A DNA stretch of 64,000 bases, taken from positions 399 through 64,398 of the forward strand of contig DCAE01000112.1 in NCBI GenBank assembly GCA_002311385.1, in the 5' to 3' direction. Of this stretch, positions 26,454 to 34,984 are shown one piece after another; the stretch's first letter is position 1; each line of letters opens with the position of its first letter. Below the pieces are notes generated by a model. The model was not told the DNA's origin, ran no database searches, and saw only the letters and a program-made list of their open reading frames with translations. A program made the position numbers and the translations under genes. The stretch is from Dehalococcoidia bacterium UBA1141. GTDB taxonomy: Bacteria; Chloroflexota; Dehalococcoidia; Lucifugimonadales; UBA3495.

Positions 26454-28805
26454 CTAGATGGTCTGAACCACTATCCTCTCTGATTCCAATTCCTGGATCT
26501 CCTCGGAACCGTAGCCGATTTCTTCCAGAATCTCTCTGGTATCGGCGCCCAGCACCGGCGAAGGCCGACCCAATCGCGCGGGAGTGGCAGACAACCGGGC
26601 TGCCACACCAAGGTGATCGGCTTGGCCGAGTCCTGGATGATCCCTGGTGGCAATCAGCCCAGCCTTGCGTACACTTGGGTCATTCCTAAAATCCTCTATT
26701 ACTTCATTCTTGATTATGCTCACGCCCGATGCATCTAGGGTAGAAGACCAGTGGCCTCTGGAATTGGAAGAGAGAATCTGGGAGAGCATTACCTGCAATT
26801 CCTCGTCATTGGTGGCCCTAGCAACGGCATCATTGAATCTAGCGTCCTCTTCCAGGGCAGCAAACTCCGGGATGGAGGCCAGGTTCCGCCAGTCGTCCTC
26901 GCTCTCGCAGTGCATGTACAACCAGCCGTCGCTGGCTTGGTAGAGCCGAGATAATGCTGAGAATCCCCTGATGTCCAGACCCTCCGGGTCATCTCTCTGG
27001 TAACCCTTGAAATCCAAGAAATAGGGCGATTGAAGCAGGCCTGCGGTTAAAGCCAGACCACCGTCTACGGCCTGGCCCCGACCAGTGTTGTTGCGCTCGT
27101 GGAGGGCCAATGACACTGCGTAGGCACCCAACAGACCGGTGCCGTAGTCGTTCATGGGATAGGGCAGGGTGATTGGGGCACCGTCCCGGCCTCCCCTGCG
27201 CACCTGAATCCCACTAACGGCTTGGGCCAATTGCTCCCAGCCTGCCCTCTCGCTCCAAGGACCGTCGTGGCCAAAGGCATTTAATGAAGCGTAGATGATA
27301 TCGGGCCTCCGGCGCTTAACATCTTCATAGCTCAGTCCCAGCCTTTCCAGACTGCCTTTGCGGTTGTTTTCCACGATTACGTCCGCAGTTTCAATCAAAC
27401 GCCAGAACACCTGCTGCCCGCGCTCCGACTTCAAATCCAGTAGTATGCTCCGCTTCCCCCGGTTGACGTCCAGTGATGCGACTGCGTCATAAGGGCGATC
27501 GGGGTCGTCAATCTTTATAACGTCTGCCCCGAATTCACCTAGAGTGCGGCCACATGTCGGACCCGCCAGAATCAAGCAAAGATCAAGCACCCGGATTCCC
27601 TGAAGAGCCCCAGCCAGGTCCTTCGGGTGAGGTTGTCTGCTGGCAATGGGCGTCGAATCAGCCGTCCCATCGGATTGGGACAATATTTCCTGCGTATGCT
27701 CACCTAGCTTGGGGGCTCGACCCTGCACGGCTCCAGGAGTGGACCTTAGCTTGACCGTAACGCCGGGTTGCTTCATCGGGCCCACATCGGCGTCATCAAC
27801 CTCGACCACCATGCCAGCGGCGTTGGAATGCTCATGAACCAACCACTCTTCCACGGTATTACAGACCGCGCACGCTCCACCTGCCGCATTTATCGCTTCC
27901 TGCCAGTCTTTGGCCGACCTTTGCAGGAATAGTCCTTCGAACCGGTCCGTCCACAACTTAACCGTGTCGGCCTCCACTGGTTTGTTCACGTTGCTCAGGA
28001 ATTCATCGATCCAGTCCTCGCGGCCAGCTACTCCCAGGAATTGACGAACGAAACGCGCGAACATGCCATGATTCTGCACGTACCTGCCGTCGGCGCATTT
28101 GTATTGGCGGGCCATGGTGTGCCGGAAGATACCAAACACGTCTGGGGGCTCAGTGTCGTGAAGCTTGACCAAATGGCGGCCCATGGAGGGGAAGACGGCA
28201 CTGTGCAGCGGAATCTCTATCTTTTGACCAACCCCGGTATAATGCCGGGCGGATAGGGCCATTCCCACAGAGACTGCCCCCAGAATGGCTCCAAAGGTGC
28301 TGGAAACCGGCAGGGGCACGAATAGTGGCTCGGTGGTTCCTTCTACCTCTTGATAGACGCCGGTAGAGGCGGACACGATGGTCTCCCATCCTCTCTTGTT
28401 TCGATTGGGATTATCCTCACCAAAGCCCGGTAATGAGCAATAAATCAAAGCAGGATTGATTCCGGAGATCGCTTCATAACCGATTCCCAACCGGTCAGCG
28501 ACTCCAGGCCGGAAATTCTCAATCAGCACATCGGCGCTGCGGGCCAGCTTCAACGCCTGTTCCCGGCCTGAATCGGTCTTTAAGTCTAAGACCACCGAGC
28601 GTTTCCCCCGGTTCCAAGTCGCAAAAGCAGGTTGACTGCGGGCTGGGTCGCCTCCGGGCCGCTCAATCTTGATAACGTCCGCGCCTTGGTCTGACAACAA
28701 CATCCCCAACAATGGGCCTGGTATGTAGTGCCCAAAGTCCAGCACTCGAACGCCGCGCAGCGCTCCCGTAGGGGTAATTTTGGCTGCGGGACTTGCGTTG
28801 GTCAT
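26454..28805 (-). CDS. Tandem-fused double family III CoA-transferase
   Basis: 783 residues, twice the family length. The first CaiB/BaiF unit spans about 15-380 (VRVLDFGHYIPGPLLGMLLSDQGADVIKIE); the second about 398-775 (IRVLDLCLILAGPTCGRTLGEFGADVIKID). The catalytic aspartate position is Glu197 in the first half (GQKIEIPL) and Asp581 in the second (GQAVDGGL). So only the second half keeps the normal residue. Family III enzymes work as interlocked dimers, and the fusion may build that dimer from one chain. It lies 95 bases upstream of the cysS fusion on the same strand. Substrate unknown. Confidence 0.87.
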   Translation of the reverse strand: MTNASPAAKITPTGALRGVRVLDFGHYIPGPLLGMLLSDQGADVIKIERPGGDPARSQPAFATWNRGKRSVVLDLKTDSGREQALKLARSADVLIENFRPGVADRLGIGYEAISGINPALIYCSLPGFGEDNPNRNKRGWETIVSASTGVYQEVEGTTEPLFVPLPVSSTFGAILGAVSVGMALSARHYTGVGQKIEIPLHSAVFPSMGRHLVKLHDTEPPDVFGIFRHTMARQYKCADGRYVQNHGMFARFVRQFLGVAGREDWIDEFLSNVNKPVEADTVKLWTDRFEGLFLQRSAKDWQEAINAAGGACAVCNTVEEWLVHEHSNAAGMVVEVDDADVGPMKQPGVTVKLRSTPGAVQGRAPKLGEHTQEILSQSDGTADSTPIASRQPHPKDLAGALQGIRVLDLCLILAGPTCGRTLGEFGADVIKIDDPDRPYDAVASLDVNRGKRSILLDLKSERGQQVFWRLIETADVIVENNRKGSLERLGLSYEDVKRRRPDIIYASLNAFGHDGPWSERAGWEQLAQAVSGIQVRRGGRDGAPITLPYPMNDYGTGLLGAYAVSLALHERNNTGRGQAVDGGLALTAGLLQSPYFLDFKGYQRDDPEGLDIRGFSALSRLYQASDGWLYMHCESEDDWRNLASIPEFAALEEDARFNDAVARATNDEELQVMLSQILSSNSRGHWSSTLDASGVSIIKNEVIEDFRNDPSVRKAGLIATRDHPGLGQADHLGVAARLSATPARLGRPSPVLGADTREILEEIGYGSEEIQELESERIVVQTI

Positions 28806-29166
28806 TGCTTCACCTGCTTTTTATATCTTAGTCTGGATCTCTGAGTCTGGAGATCAAGAATGTGGCCGTTAATCATCAATTTGGGAGACGAATATTGACT
28901 AGCTCCCAGGGATAGTAGCACCTCTTCCAGTGCGCTCGTCAACAATAGTTGGTTCCAAAAGTGGTAGTGCGCCTGGAATATAGGCACGCATTAAATCATC
29001 GGTTTTGCAATCCTCTAGAATAATGGTAGGCGTATAAAAATATTATCGATACATTTAAAACGTTATTGTCCGAGAAATTATTGTCCGAGTAACCAGTCCC
29101 CAAGCAAGCATGGAATACCGGATACCAGCCGGTGTTAAGAATTCTAGGGTATTGACCGGAGAGAGA
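28806..29166. other. 361-base gap with a short direct repeat
   Basis: Divergent gap between the double CoA-transferase and the hemerythrin-like gene. It contains TTATTGTCCGAG twice (29063 and 29078, 15 bases apart) and a GATCTC/GAGATC inverted repeat close to the transferase start. A 61-codon open frame (28802-28987, minus) has no ribosome site or family resemblance, so I do not call it a gene. Confidence 0.55.
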
Positions 29167-29916
29167 ATGACAGGACAGAAAGAGACATTTCATTCGGAGG
29201 CAGAATCACAAACGGTCTGCCTGACGTGCCCCATTTACGCCATGTACTTGATTCACAAAGCTCTGAAATCCGAGGCCGCCCAGGTGGAAGAGATGGTCCG
29301 GCTCCTGGAAGACGGTGATAGCCTCCAGCCGGTGCGAGCCGCTTTCAATTTCTGGGCTACCGCTTTGGCTTTCCACGCTCAGCAAGAAGATGAGCATATG
29401 ACCGGACTCATGCCCGATTTTGAACCAGCCGGAGTAAATGAAACAGAGCATGCGGCGTTGGATCCTATCATCAGCGACATCACATCCAAGTTGGACTCTG
29501 GCGACAACCGGGGTCTGGCGGAACGGGTGAAAGACTTGGTGGCGGCGCTTCACGAAGAGCAGCATCTTCAGCTATTCGACCTGTTGGAAGATGTGATGGC
29601 GGTCCCTAACCAAGAGATTGGACGAACCAAAGTTGTCGCTCGGACTCATCGCCACCGCTATCAGAGCGTGGTTGCTTTAAGGGTAGCTCAAGACGACCAT
29701 CTCGAGTGTGAAGAAGAATTCGTCCTACCCACCATCAGGGACACTTTTGAAGATTCTCGGCAGATTTCTATGGTTCGATCTCTGCTCATAGACGATTTGG
29801 CGGAAGACAAAGGGTGGATGTTGGACTGGGTTTGCGGCCACTTGAGCACCGAGGAACGCCAATTCATGTCCAACTTGAAAATTCAACTCCAAGCCTCAGC
29901 GGTGATGGCAAACTAG
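29167..29916 (+). CDS. Hemerythrin-like (HHE) domain protein
   Basis: 249 residues from the ATG at 29167, with GGAGA five bases ahead. A helical protein with His/Glu pairs placed as in hemerythrin HHE domains: FHAQQEDEHMTG, NETEHAALDPII, HEEQHLQLFDLLEDV and AQDDHLECEEEFVLP. Such domains hold a di-iron centre that binds oxygen or senses iron/oxygen. An N-terminal CLTCP motif is unusual and could carry extra metal or a disulfide. No membrane segment. It stands alone and its partner is unknown. The call is from motif spacing, not full alignment. Confidence 0.65.
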   Translation: MTGQKETFHSEAESQTVCLTCPIYAMYLIHKALKSEAAQVEEMVRLLEDGDSLQPVRAAFNFWATALAFHAQQEDEHMTGLMPDFEPAGVNETEHAALDPIISDITSKLDSGDNRGLAERVKDLVAALHEEQHLQLFDLLEDVMAVPNQEIGRTKVVARTHRHRYQSVVALRVAQDDHLECEEEFVLPTIRDTFEDSRQISMVRSLLIDDLAEDKGWMLDWVCGHLSTEERQFMSNLKIQLQASAVMAN

Positions 29917-29956
29917 GCTGATTTCCCAGTCAGCCGGGAATTACGTCAGACAGGAA

Positions 29957-31081
29957 TCACGCCAGAGGCGAGGCAAATCTGGCTGGATCGAACTCGCCCA
30001 CCGAAAGTTCCGTTCCGCCCTGGGTGATCTGGTCCGCGATTGCTTTGCCGATGGCCGGACTTAGCAAAATCCCCTTCTTGCCTGCGCCTGTGGCCAGGTA
30101 GGCGTTGTCCAATCCTGGCGTTCGCCCGATAATCGGCAACCAGTCCGGCGTCACCGGCCTCAAGCATGCAGTGTGCAAAACCAAACGGGCTTGTGCCATT
30201 TCAGGTAACAGTTTGACTGCGCCTTTCACGATATACTGCCTGGCCGACTCAGTTGTCGACTTATCGTAACCTCGCCATTCCTCGGTTGTGCCGCACCAAA
30301 CTAGCCCGTCGGGTTTAGGATGCAGTGACCCTCCGCCGCCGGAAATGTCATAGCCTAAGGGGCCGCCCGGCAATTCCATCCGCAATATTTCCCCTTTTAG
30401 CGGGTCGACGGGGACATAGGCTCCCAACCACGGCTCCGCGATTCGGGTCCATGGTCCAGTGGCCATTACCAGGGTGTCGCAATGTAAGACACCGCCATCT
30501 ATCAGCACACCGGTCACCCGGCCGTTGGAGCGCTCGATACCCTGGACTGTACCCGACCGCAATGAAGTCCCCATTTTTTCGGCGGCCTGTACCAAAGCAA
30601 GCGTGTACTTGTAGCTGTCCAAAGAAACGTTACCTCGGGCAACCACTGCCTTCGCCACCGCCGAGGATATCCGCGGTTCCAGGTCTTGAAGTTGCGCTGG
30701 GTCCACCATTTCCGCACCAAAGCCTTCAGCGGCGGTGAAGGTATCGAAGGTCTCCTGCAATTCCGGCAAGTCTTCCTGCTCAAAAGCCGCTTTGATTAGC
30801 GAAATAATCCGCCATTCATAGTCAACCCCGGTTGTTTCATTTAGCGTGGGGAACAGGTCTTGATGCAGCAGATAGGATTCCATGGCCACCTCGCTCAAAG
30901 GGCCTGGGATTCCGGTTCCTTGCAGCGGGTTCAGGCCTCCGGCGGAGAACCCCGATGCCTGAGAAGCAACCCCTTCCCTTTCGATGATGGTAGATTTTAC
31001 GCCAGCCAAGGCCAGGAAATAGGCTACGGAACAGCCAGCTGCGCCGCCGCCCACGATTACAACTTCGGTCGTGTCTGCCAT
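29957..31081 (-). CDS. FAD-dependent oxidoreductase of the D-amino-acid oxidase (DAO) family
   Basis: 374 residues. N-terminal VVIVGGGAAGCSVAYFLALAG and the acidic end of strand two (IIERE) bind FAD; SGFSAGGLNP follows, as in glycine/sarcosine oxidases. The C-terminal LRPVTPDWLPIIGRTPGLDNAYLATGAGKKGILLSPAIG is the usual flavin-facing ending. The family oxidises amino or N-methyl amino acids to imines. The substrate is not predictable. It is convergent with the hemerythrin-like gene. Confidence 0.86.
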   Translation of the reverse strand: MADTTEVVIVGGGAAGCSVAYFLALAGVKSTIIEREGVASQASGFSAGGLNPLQGTGIPGPLSEVAMESYLLHQDLFPTLNETTGVDYEWRIISLIKAAFEQEDLPELQETFDTFTAAEGFGAEMVDPAQLQDLEPRISSAVAKAVVARGNVSLDSYKYTLALVQAAEKMGTSLRSGTVQGIERSNGRVTGVLIDGGVLHCDTLVMATGPWTRIAEPWLGAYVPVDPLKGEILRMELPGGPLGYDISGGGGSLHPKPDGLVWCGTTEEWRGYDKSTTESARQYIVKGAVKLLPEMAQARLVLHTACLRPVTPDWLPIIGRTPGLDNAYLATGAGKKGILLSPAIGKAIADQITQGGTELSVGEFDPARFASPLA

Positions 31082-31159
31082 GTTTAGACCTCTTATTTGA
31101 TGGCTAATTTTGATTGCAATGGATCAGCGATTTTTGAGGACGGAGGAAATCCCCCTAAA

Positions 31160-31187
31160 TCCCCTTTACGAAAGGGGGACTTTTTTT
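31160..31187 (+). terminator. Hairpin with T-run, terminator-like repeat
   Basis: CCCCTTT-ACG-AAAGGGG at 31161-31177, followed by GGAC and seven T. It resembles an intrinsic terminator but sits in the divergent gap between the DAO and zinc-ribbon genes, where no plus-strand gene ends. The preceding ATCCCCCTAAATCCCC suggests a dispersed palindromic element of a kind common in many bacteria. Confidence 0.5.
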
Positions 31188-31281
31188 ATCTTGGTTGAGT
31201 ATTAGATGCGGCGTGGTGGCGGGGAGGTTGGCCGGTGGTTACAATTGTTGAATCACTTGCCAACGTTTGGGAGAAACAAAA

Positions 31282-31524
31282 ATGCCCGTCTACGAGTATT
31301 ACTGTGTGAGTTGCGATCTGGAGTACGAACTAATCCGTCCTGTGTCTAAGATGGACGACGCTGCTACGTGCGCCAACTGCAATCAAAACGGCCAAAGACA
31401 GCTTTCCAATTTTTCGTTCAAGTCCAAAACATTCAGTGCCCCTAAGCTAGGGCCCACGACCCATCAGCCATTCCGAAACCGCAGCCGGGGCTCATCGCCG
31501 GAACAAAACTCGTCACCCAATTAA
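31282..31524 (+). CDS. FmdB-type zinc-ribbon protein
   Basis: 80 residues. It begins MPVYEYYCVSCDLEYELI and has a second pair CANC: the two CxxC knuckles form a zinc ribbon typical of the FmdB family. The tail is basic, Ser/Pro-rich and probably disordered. FmdB was named as a putative regulator of formamidase genes, but most members have unknown roles. The ATG is preceded by GGGAG; an in-frame TTG at 31267 is less likely. Confidence 0.82.
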   Translation: MPVYEYYCVSCDLEYELIRPVSKMDDAATCANCNQNGQRQLSNFSFKSKTFSAPKLGPTTHQPFRNRSRGSSPEQNSSPN

Positions 31525-31567
31525 CATTTTCATAAGCCGGCTTGAGCTTTTGCGGCAATAGCTGAGG

Positions 31568-31927
31568 TCAGGTATTGGATTCGCCTGCTTGATCTTTTGC
31601 TCCAGCCCGCGCTTCGGCACAGACTATGCAGGTGCAATGGGATATCAAATACTTGTAAGGGTATATCCCGGTGTAGTGGGCGTCGCTCCAGAGAAACTGG
31701 AGGGCATAGTTGCCAACCTGCATCTGGTCCAAGGCGCTGACATCTTGAGGCACCGTATCGGGGTCTAGGCGAGGCCGCCCGGTCATCTCATCAACGCAAC
31801 TCGCGCAGGGACAACGGAGGCGGAGGAACCTATGAGGGTAGGGGCTACGATGGCCGTCGTCCCATAGAATCACGATAGCCTGTTCCTGTATCTCCACTTC
31901 TTTAGGTAAGACAGCTTTTTCAATCAT
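31568..31927 (-). CDS. DUF971 domain protein
   Basis: 119 residues. The pattern WDDGHRSPYPHRFLRLRCPCASC, then VGNYALQFLWSDAHYTGIYPYKYL matches DUF971, the domain also found at the N-terminus of gamma-butyrobetaine hydroxylases and in proteins linked to Fe-S cluster handling. The paired Cys (CPCASC) may bind zinc. A second Cys cluster, CTCIVC, lies near the C-terminus. Role unknown. It is followed on the opposite strand by the zinc-ribbon gene and lies between two unrelated enzymes. Confidence 0.8.
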   Translation of the reverse strand: MIEKAVLPKEVEIQEQAIVILWDDGHRSPYPHRFLRLRCPCASCVDEMTGRPRLDPDTVPQDVSALDQMQVGNYALQFLWSDAHYTGIYPYKYLISHCTCIVCAEARAGAKDQAGESNT

Positions 31928-32009
31928 TTTCGTACCAACCGATATTCTACTTTTTCAGGTTTTTTCCATAGGGTTCGCCAACACACAACTTGGGTAACCC
32001 TCTCTTTTA

Positions 32010-33704
32010 TCAGGCGGCTTTGGGCGCTTGAACGTCGGAGAGCCGTGCTGGCCTCGGAAGCTCTTCCGGGTCCACAGGGATTTCAATTATGCTGGGGCCG
32101 TCCACCTTCAATGCTTCCTGGAAGGCATTGCCGATGTCCTGGGTGCGGTCAACGTAAAAACCCGTGCCACCGAATATCTCGGCGTATTTGTCGAAACGTG
32201 GATTGTTGATGTCTGCTTCCACGTATCTTTGGTTAAAAGCGTCCCGCTGGTAGGCTTTTTCCGAGCCCCAGCAATCATTGTTCAGGATCACGGTAATAAC
32301 CTTGAGCTTGTAGCGCACCGCAGTGGCGAACTCTTGAGCATTGAAGAGAAAACCGCCGTCGCCGTTGAAATTGATTACGGGCCTGTCCGGCGCAGCAAAC
32401 TTGGCGCCCAATGCAGCCGGAAAGCTGAATCCCAAGCCTCCCAGGTCCAACGAGGTGAGCAAGCTTCGAGGCTCGTAGAAATTCAAGCGGTCTTGGCCAA
32501 AGTTGGGGCCAACACCGGCGTCCAATGCCACGATGGCATCCTTGGGCATCAGCTTGCGCAACTCGGCATAGACCCTCTGGGGTTTAATCAATGGGCTATC
32601 TAGCCTACCTTCGTTCTCCAAACGGTCGTTCCGACGAGCATGCCAGTCTCCAATATCTTCAACCCAAGGTTGATTGCGCCGGGGTTCGGCATCCCGCACC
32701 ACCTCCAGCAATCCTTGCATCACAGCCTTGGCGTCGCCTTCTATGCCCACGGAGATTGGATAGTTGCGGCCCAGCTCTTCCGGGTCGATCTCAATCTGGA
32801 TAATCTGAGCATCGGCGGGTATGAACCGGTTGTCATAGAATGTAGTCGATTGGGCCAACCGCGTACCTACTGCTAGTATTACGTCTGACTGACGGACTGC
32901 CTCGATTGCTTCTGTGGCGCCCAAACGGCCCAAGTGACCCAAGAAATTGGGGTGGTCGCTGGGTACAGCGTCGGCCCGGCCGTAGGAGGTGGTAATAGCT
33001 GCGCCCAGCAGGTCGGCCATGCCCGTTACTTCTTCGGCGGCATTGCTCCACTGGACACCGCCACCGGCTATGATTACCGGATGCTGGGCGGAGAGAAGCA
33101 GTCTGGCGGCTTTCTCAATCAGGTTCCGGTCCCCCCTGGATCTGGTCTGTCCCGTCCGGTAGGCCTCGGGAGGAAGCATATCCAACTCGATCTCAGCCCC
33201 TGGCAGAATATCCCTTGGCAGGTCCACCAACACCGGTCCCATCTTGCCCGATGTGGCCACACGGAATGCGTGGCGCAAAGCGTCGGGCAGTCTTTCAATC
33301 TTGTTGACCGGAAAAGCGGCTTTGGTGATGGAACGGAACAATGATACCTGGTCAAATTCCTGGGTGGAATCCCGGTATTGATGGTCTCTGGAGGCCGACG
33401 GCGCCAGCACCACCACCGGTGAATGAGCAACGTATGCGGAGGCTATGCCGTAGGTAAGGTTCAAAACGCCAGGGCCGTTGGTTACCAAGCAGACGCTGGG
33501 AGCGCCTGAAATCCTGCTATAGCCGTCGGCCATCAACGCAGCGCCCTGTTCGTGACGGACTCCGATAAACTTAACGTCATCCCGGTCATATAATGGGTCC
33601 AAGATGTCCAAGAAGGAGGACCCGACTATTCCAAATATGTGGGAAACGCCTTCCTGGCGCAACATCTCGATTATCGCCACACCAGCGCTAAGCCTCTCGG
33701 CCAA
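32010..33704 (-). CDS. Thiamine-diphosphate enzyme, acetolactate synthase/Xsc-like
   Basis: 564 residues from TTG 33704, which has GGAGG eight bases ahead; a TTG at 33719 overlaps that site. Three-domain POX/ALS fold: GVRHEQGAALMADGYSR with the essential Glu, a central nucleotide-like domain, and NGDGGFLFNAQE ... NND as the ThDP-Mg site. Not a clear acetolactate synthase, since no small subunit is present. WGSEKAYQRDAFNQRYVEADINNP resembles the matching part of sulfoacetaldehyde acetyltransferase (Xsc), a sulfonate-degrading enzyme. I recall that similarity from memory, so it is only a lead. Oxalyl-CoA decarboxylase-like or other lyases are also possible. Confidence 0.75.
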   Translation of the reverse strand: MAERLSAGVAIIEMLRQEGVSHIFGIVGSSFLDILDPLYDRDDVKFIGVRHEQGAALMADGYSRISGAPSVCLVTNGPGVLNLTYGIASAYVAHSPVVVLAPSASRDHQYRDSTQEFDQVSLFRSITKAAFPVNKIERLPDALRHAFRVATSGKMGPVLVDLPRDILPGAEIELDMLPPEAYRTGQTRSRGDRNLIEKAARLLLSAQHPVIIAGGGVQWSNAAEEVTGMADLLGAAITTSYGRADAVPSDHPNFLGHLGRLGATEAIEAVRQSDVILAVGTRLAQSTTFYDNRFIPADAQIIQIEIDPEELGRNYPISVGIEGDAKAVMQGLLEVVRDAEPRRNQPWVEDIGDWHARRNDRLENEGRLDSPLIKPQRVYAELRKLMPKDAIVALDAGVGPNFGQDRLNFYEPRSLLTSLDLGGLGFSFPAALGAKFAAPDRPVINFNGDGGFLFNAQEFATAVRYKLKVITVILNNDCWGSEKAYQRDAFNQRYVEADINNPRFDKYAEIFGGTGFYVDRTQDIGNAFQEALKVDGPSIIEIPVDPEELPRPARLSDVQAPKAA

Positions 33705-33736
33705 TCCAGCCACCTCCAAATTAGTGGGGAGAGGTC

Positions 33737-33811
33737 CACGCTGAGACTAATTCCCGTCGGATCCGTGCCGACGGATCGAGCCCGATTGAGACGGATTCTG
33801 GGTTCAGCGTG
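33737..33811. repeat. Nested inverted repeat
   Basis: Outer arms CACGCTGA (33737) and TCAGCGTG (33804) enclose inner arms CCGTCGG (33754) and CCGACGG (33768). It lies in the 378-base divergent gap between the ThDP enzyme and the second crotonase. The 75-base structure looks like a small palindromic element rather than a terminator, since no T-run follows. Confidence 0.6.
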
Positions 33812-33894
33812 ACTGGATAGCAGTGTATCACAGCAATCAATTTGGCAGGCCCGCCATTAACCCATTGAACGTATGGTAGAAAGTATCGTACTTT

Positions 33895-33922
33895 CTGGAT
33901 TCTAGCGGAAGCTGGTATGACG
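33895..33922. repeat. 28-base dispersed palindromic element, copy 1
   Basis: CTGGATTC...GC....GC.GG..TGACG. The same framework and the same 28-base length recurs at 36891-36918, with most bases identical. No gene is seen elsewhere in 33705-34082. Confidence 0.5.
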
Positions 33923-34082
33923 AGGGGCGGCAATCCGTCGGCCGGACGGACGCCCAAATTGACTCGGCTTGTTCCATACAATAAAGTTGAACATGTAATT
34001 ATCTCAAGTCGCGTAACATATCTCTCCCAGCGAGAAATCGCAATATACGCCCTGCGCGTTAATCACCTTTCAGGAGGCACCC

Positions 34083-34856
34083 ATGCCCTACGAGCACATT
34101 CTGGTGGAGATTGAAGACGGCGTGAGCATCATCACGCTGAACCGTCCCGAAGTATTGAATGCCATGAACCACCAATTAAACGACGACCTGTATCAAGCCG
34201 TGGTCCAAGCCAACGACAACGACGAAGTGGGATGTATCGTTATCACCGGCACGGGTGAGCGGGCTTTTTCCGCTGGCGGCGACATCCATGAGCAACGAAG
34301 AGACGCCCAAGACCTGACAGAAGAACAGCGGACGGTTAACAGTGTCCGGTACACCCAGCGAGCCTACGAGATTTCCGCTTCAGCCAAACCAATCATCGGC
34401 ATGATGAATGGGCTGGCCCACGGAGGCGGAGCTGTGTTGGCCTCGTCCTTGGATTTTCGTCTGGGTTGCGAAAACACCAATTTCCGCTTCTTGGCCACTG
34501 CCTACGGCAGAATCAATTGCACGTGGACGTTGCCCAACCAAGTGGGTTGGCCCATGGCCAAAGAGTTGCTTTTCAGCGGTCGGCTGGTTGAGGCGGAGGA
34601 AGCATACCGCATCGGGCTGCTGAACCATTTGGTCCCAGCGGCGGAACTCCGGTCCAAGACCATGGAGATTGCTAAGGCCATAGCTGGCAACCGGCACGAG
34701 TCGGTGATGGGAGTCAAAGAGCTCTTGATGCAGGATATGGGGCGCAACCTACACGAGATGTGGGAGAACGAGCGTATCTTCACCACCGAGAAAATCGTTG
34801 GTTACGGCGTGGAGCAGGCTTTCCCTGAGTTTATAGCCCGAAAAGGGCGTCCGTAG
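34083..34856 (+). CDS. Crotonase-fold protein (enoyl-CoA hydratase family)
   Basis: 257 residues with strong AGGAGG upstream. Seen: ITLNRPEVLNAMN, the oxyanion-hole strand GTGERAFSAGGD and MMNGLAHGGGAVLASSLDF. The catalytic glutamates of ordinary hydratases are missing: GGGCE becomes GGGAV (Val118), and the second site is near Ala138. It thus belongs to one of the many crotonase branches with another reaction. No other CoA-thioester gene adjoins it; a terminator follows 62 bases after the stop. Confidence 0.8.
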   Translation: MPYEHILVEIEDGVSIITLNRPEVLNAMNHQLNDDLYQAVVQANDNDEVGCIVITGTGERAFSAGGDIHEQRRDAQDLTEEQRTVNSVRYTQRAYEISASAKPIIGMMNGLAHGGGAVLASSLDFRLGCENTNFRFLATAYGRINCTWTLPNQVGWPMAKELLFSGRLVEAEEAYRIGLLNHLVPAAELRSKTMEIAKAIAGNRHESVMGVKELLMQDMGRNLHEMWENERIFTTEKIVGYGVEQAFPEFIARKGRP

Positions 34857-34918
34857 GGGCGGCTGCAGATTAATTATTGGAAAAAGATAGGGGGAAAAGA
34901 ATAGTGGGAAAAAGATAT

Positions 34919-34951
34919 GGGCGCTCCGCTGAAAACAGAGCGCCCATAATT
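34919..34951. terminator. Bidirectional intrinsic terminator
   Basis: GGGCGCTC (34919) pairs with GAGCGCCC (34938), then ATAATTTTG on the plus side; on the minus side the stem is followed by ATATCTTTTT. It can end both the crotonase and the hisB-side transcripts. Confidence 0.8.
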
Positions 34952-34984
34952 TTGTACGTCAGTTTGCAAGCCTGAAACGGATGT

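Noticed and set aside
28802..28987. 61-codon minus-strand frame upstream of the double CoA-transferase
   Set aside because: No ribosome site, no homology, and overlaps the transferase start; treated as non-coding.
31160..31187. Terminator as the end of an unseen plus-strand gene
   Set aside because: No plus-strand coding frame precedes it; more likely a palindromic repeat in a divergent gap.
32028..32603. 191-codon plus-strand frame
   Set aside because: Antisense to the ThDP enzyme; no recognisable domain.
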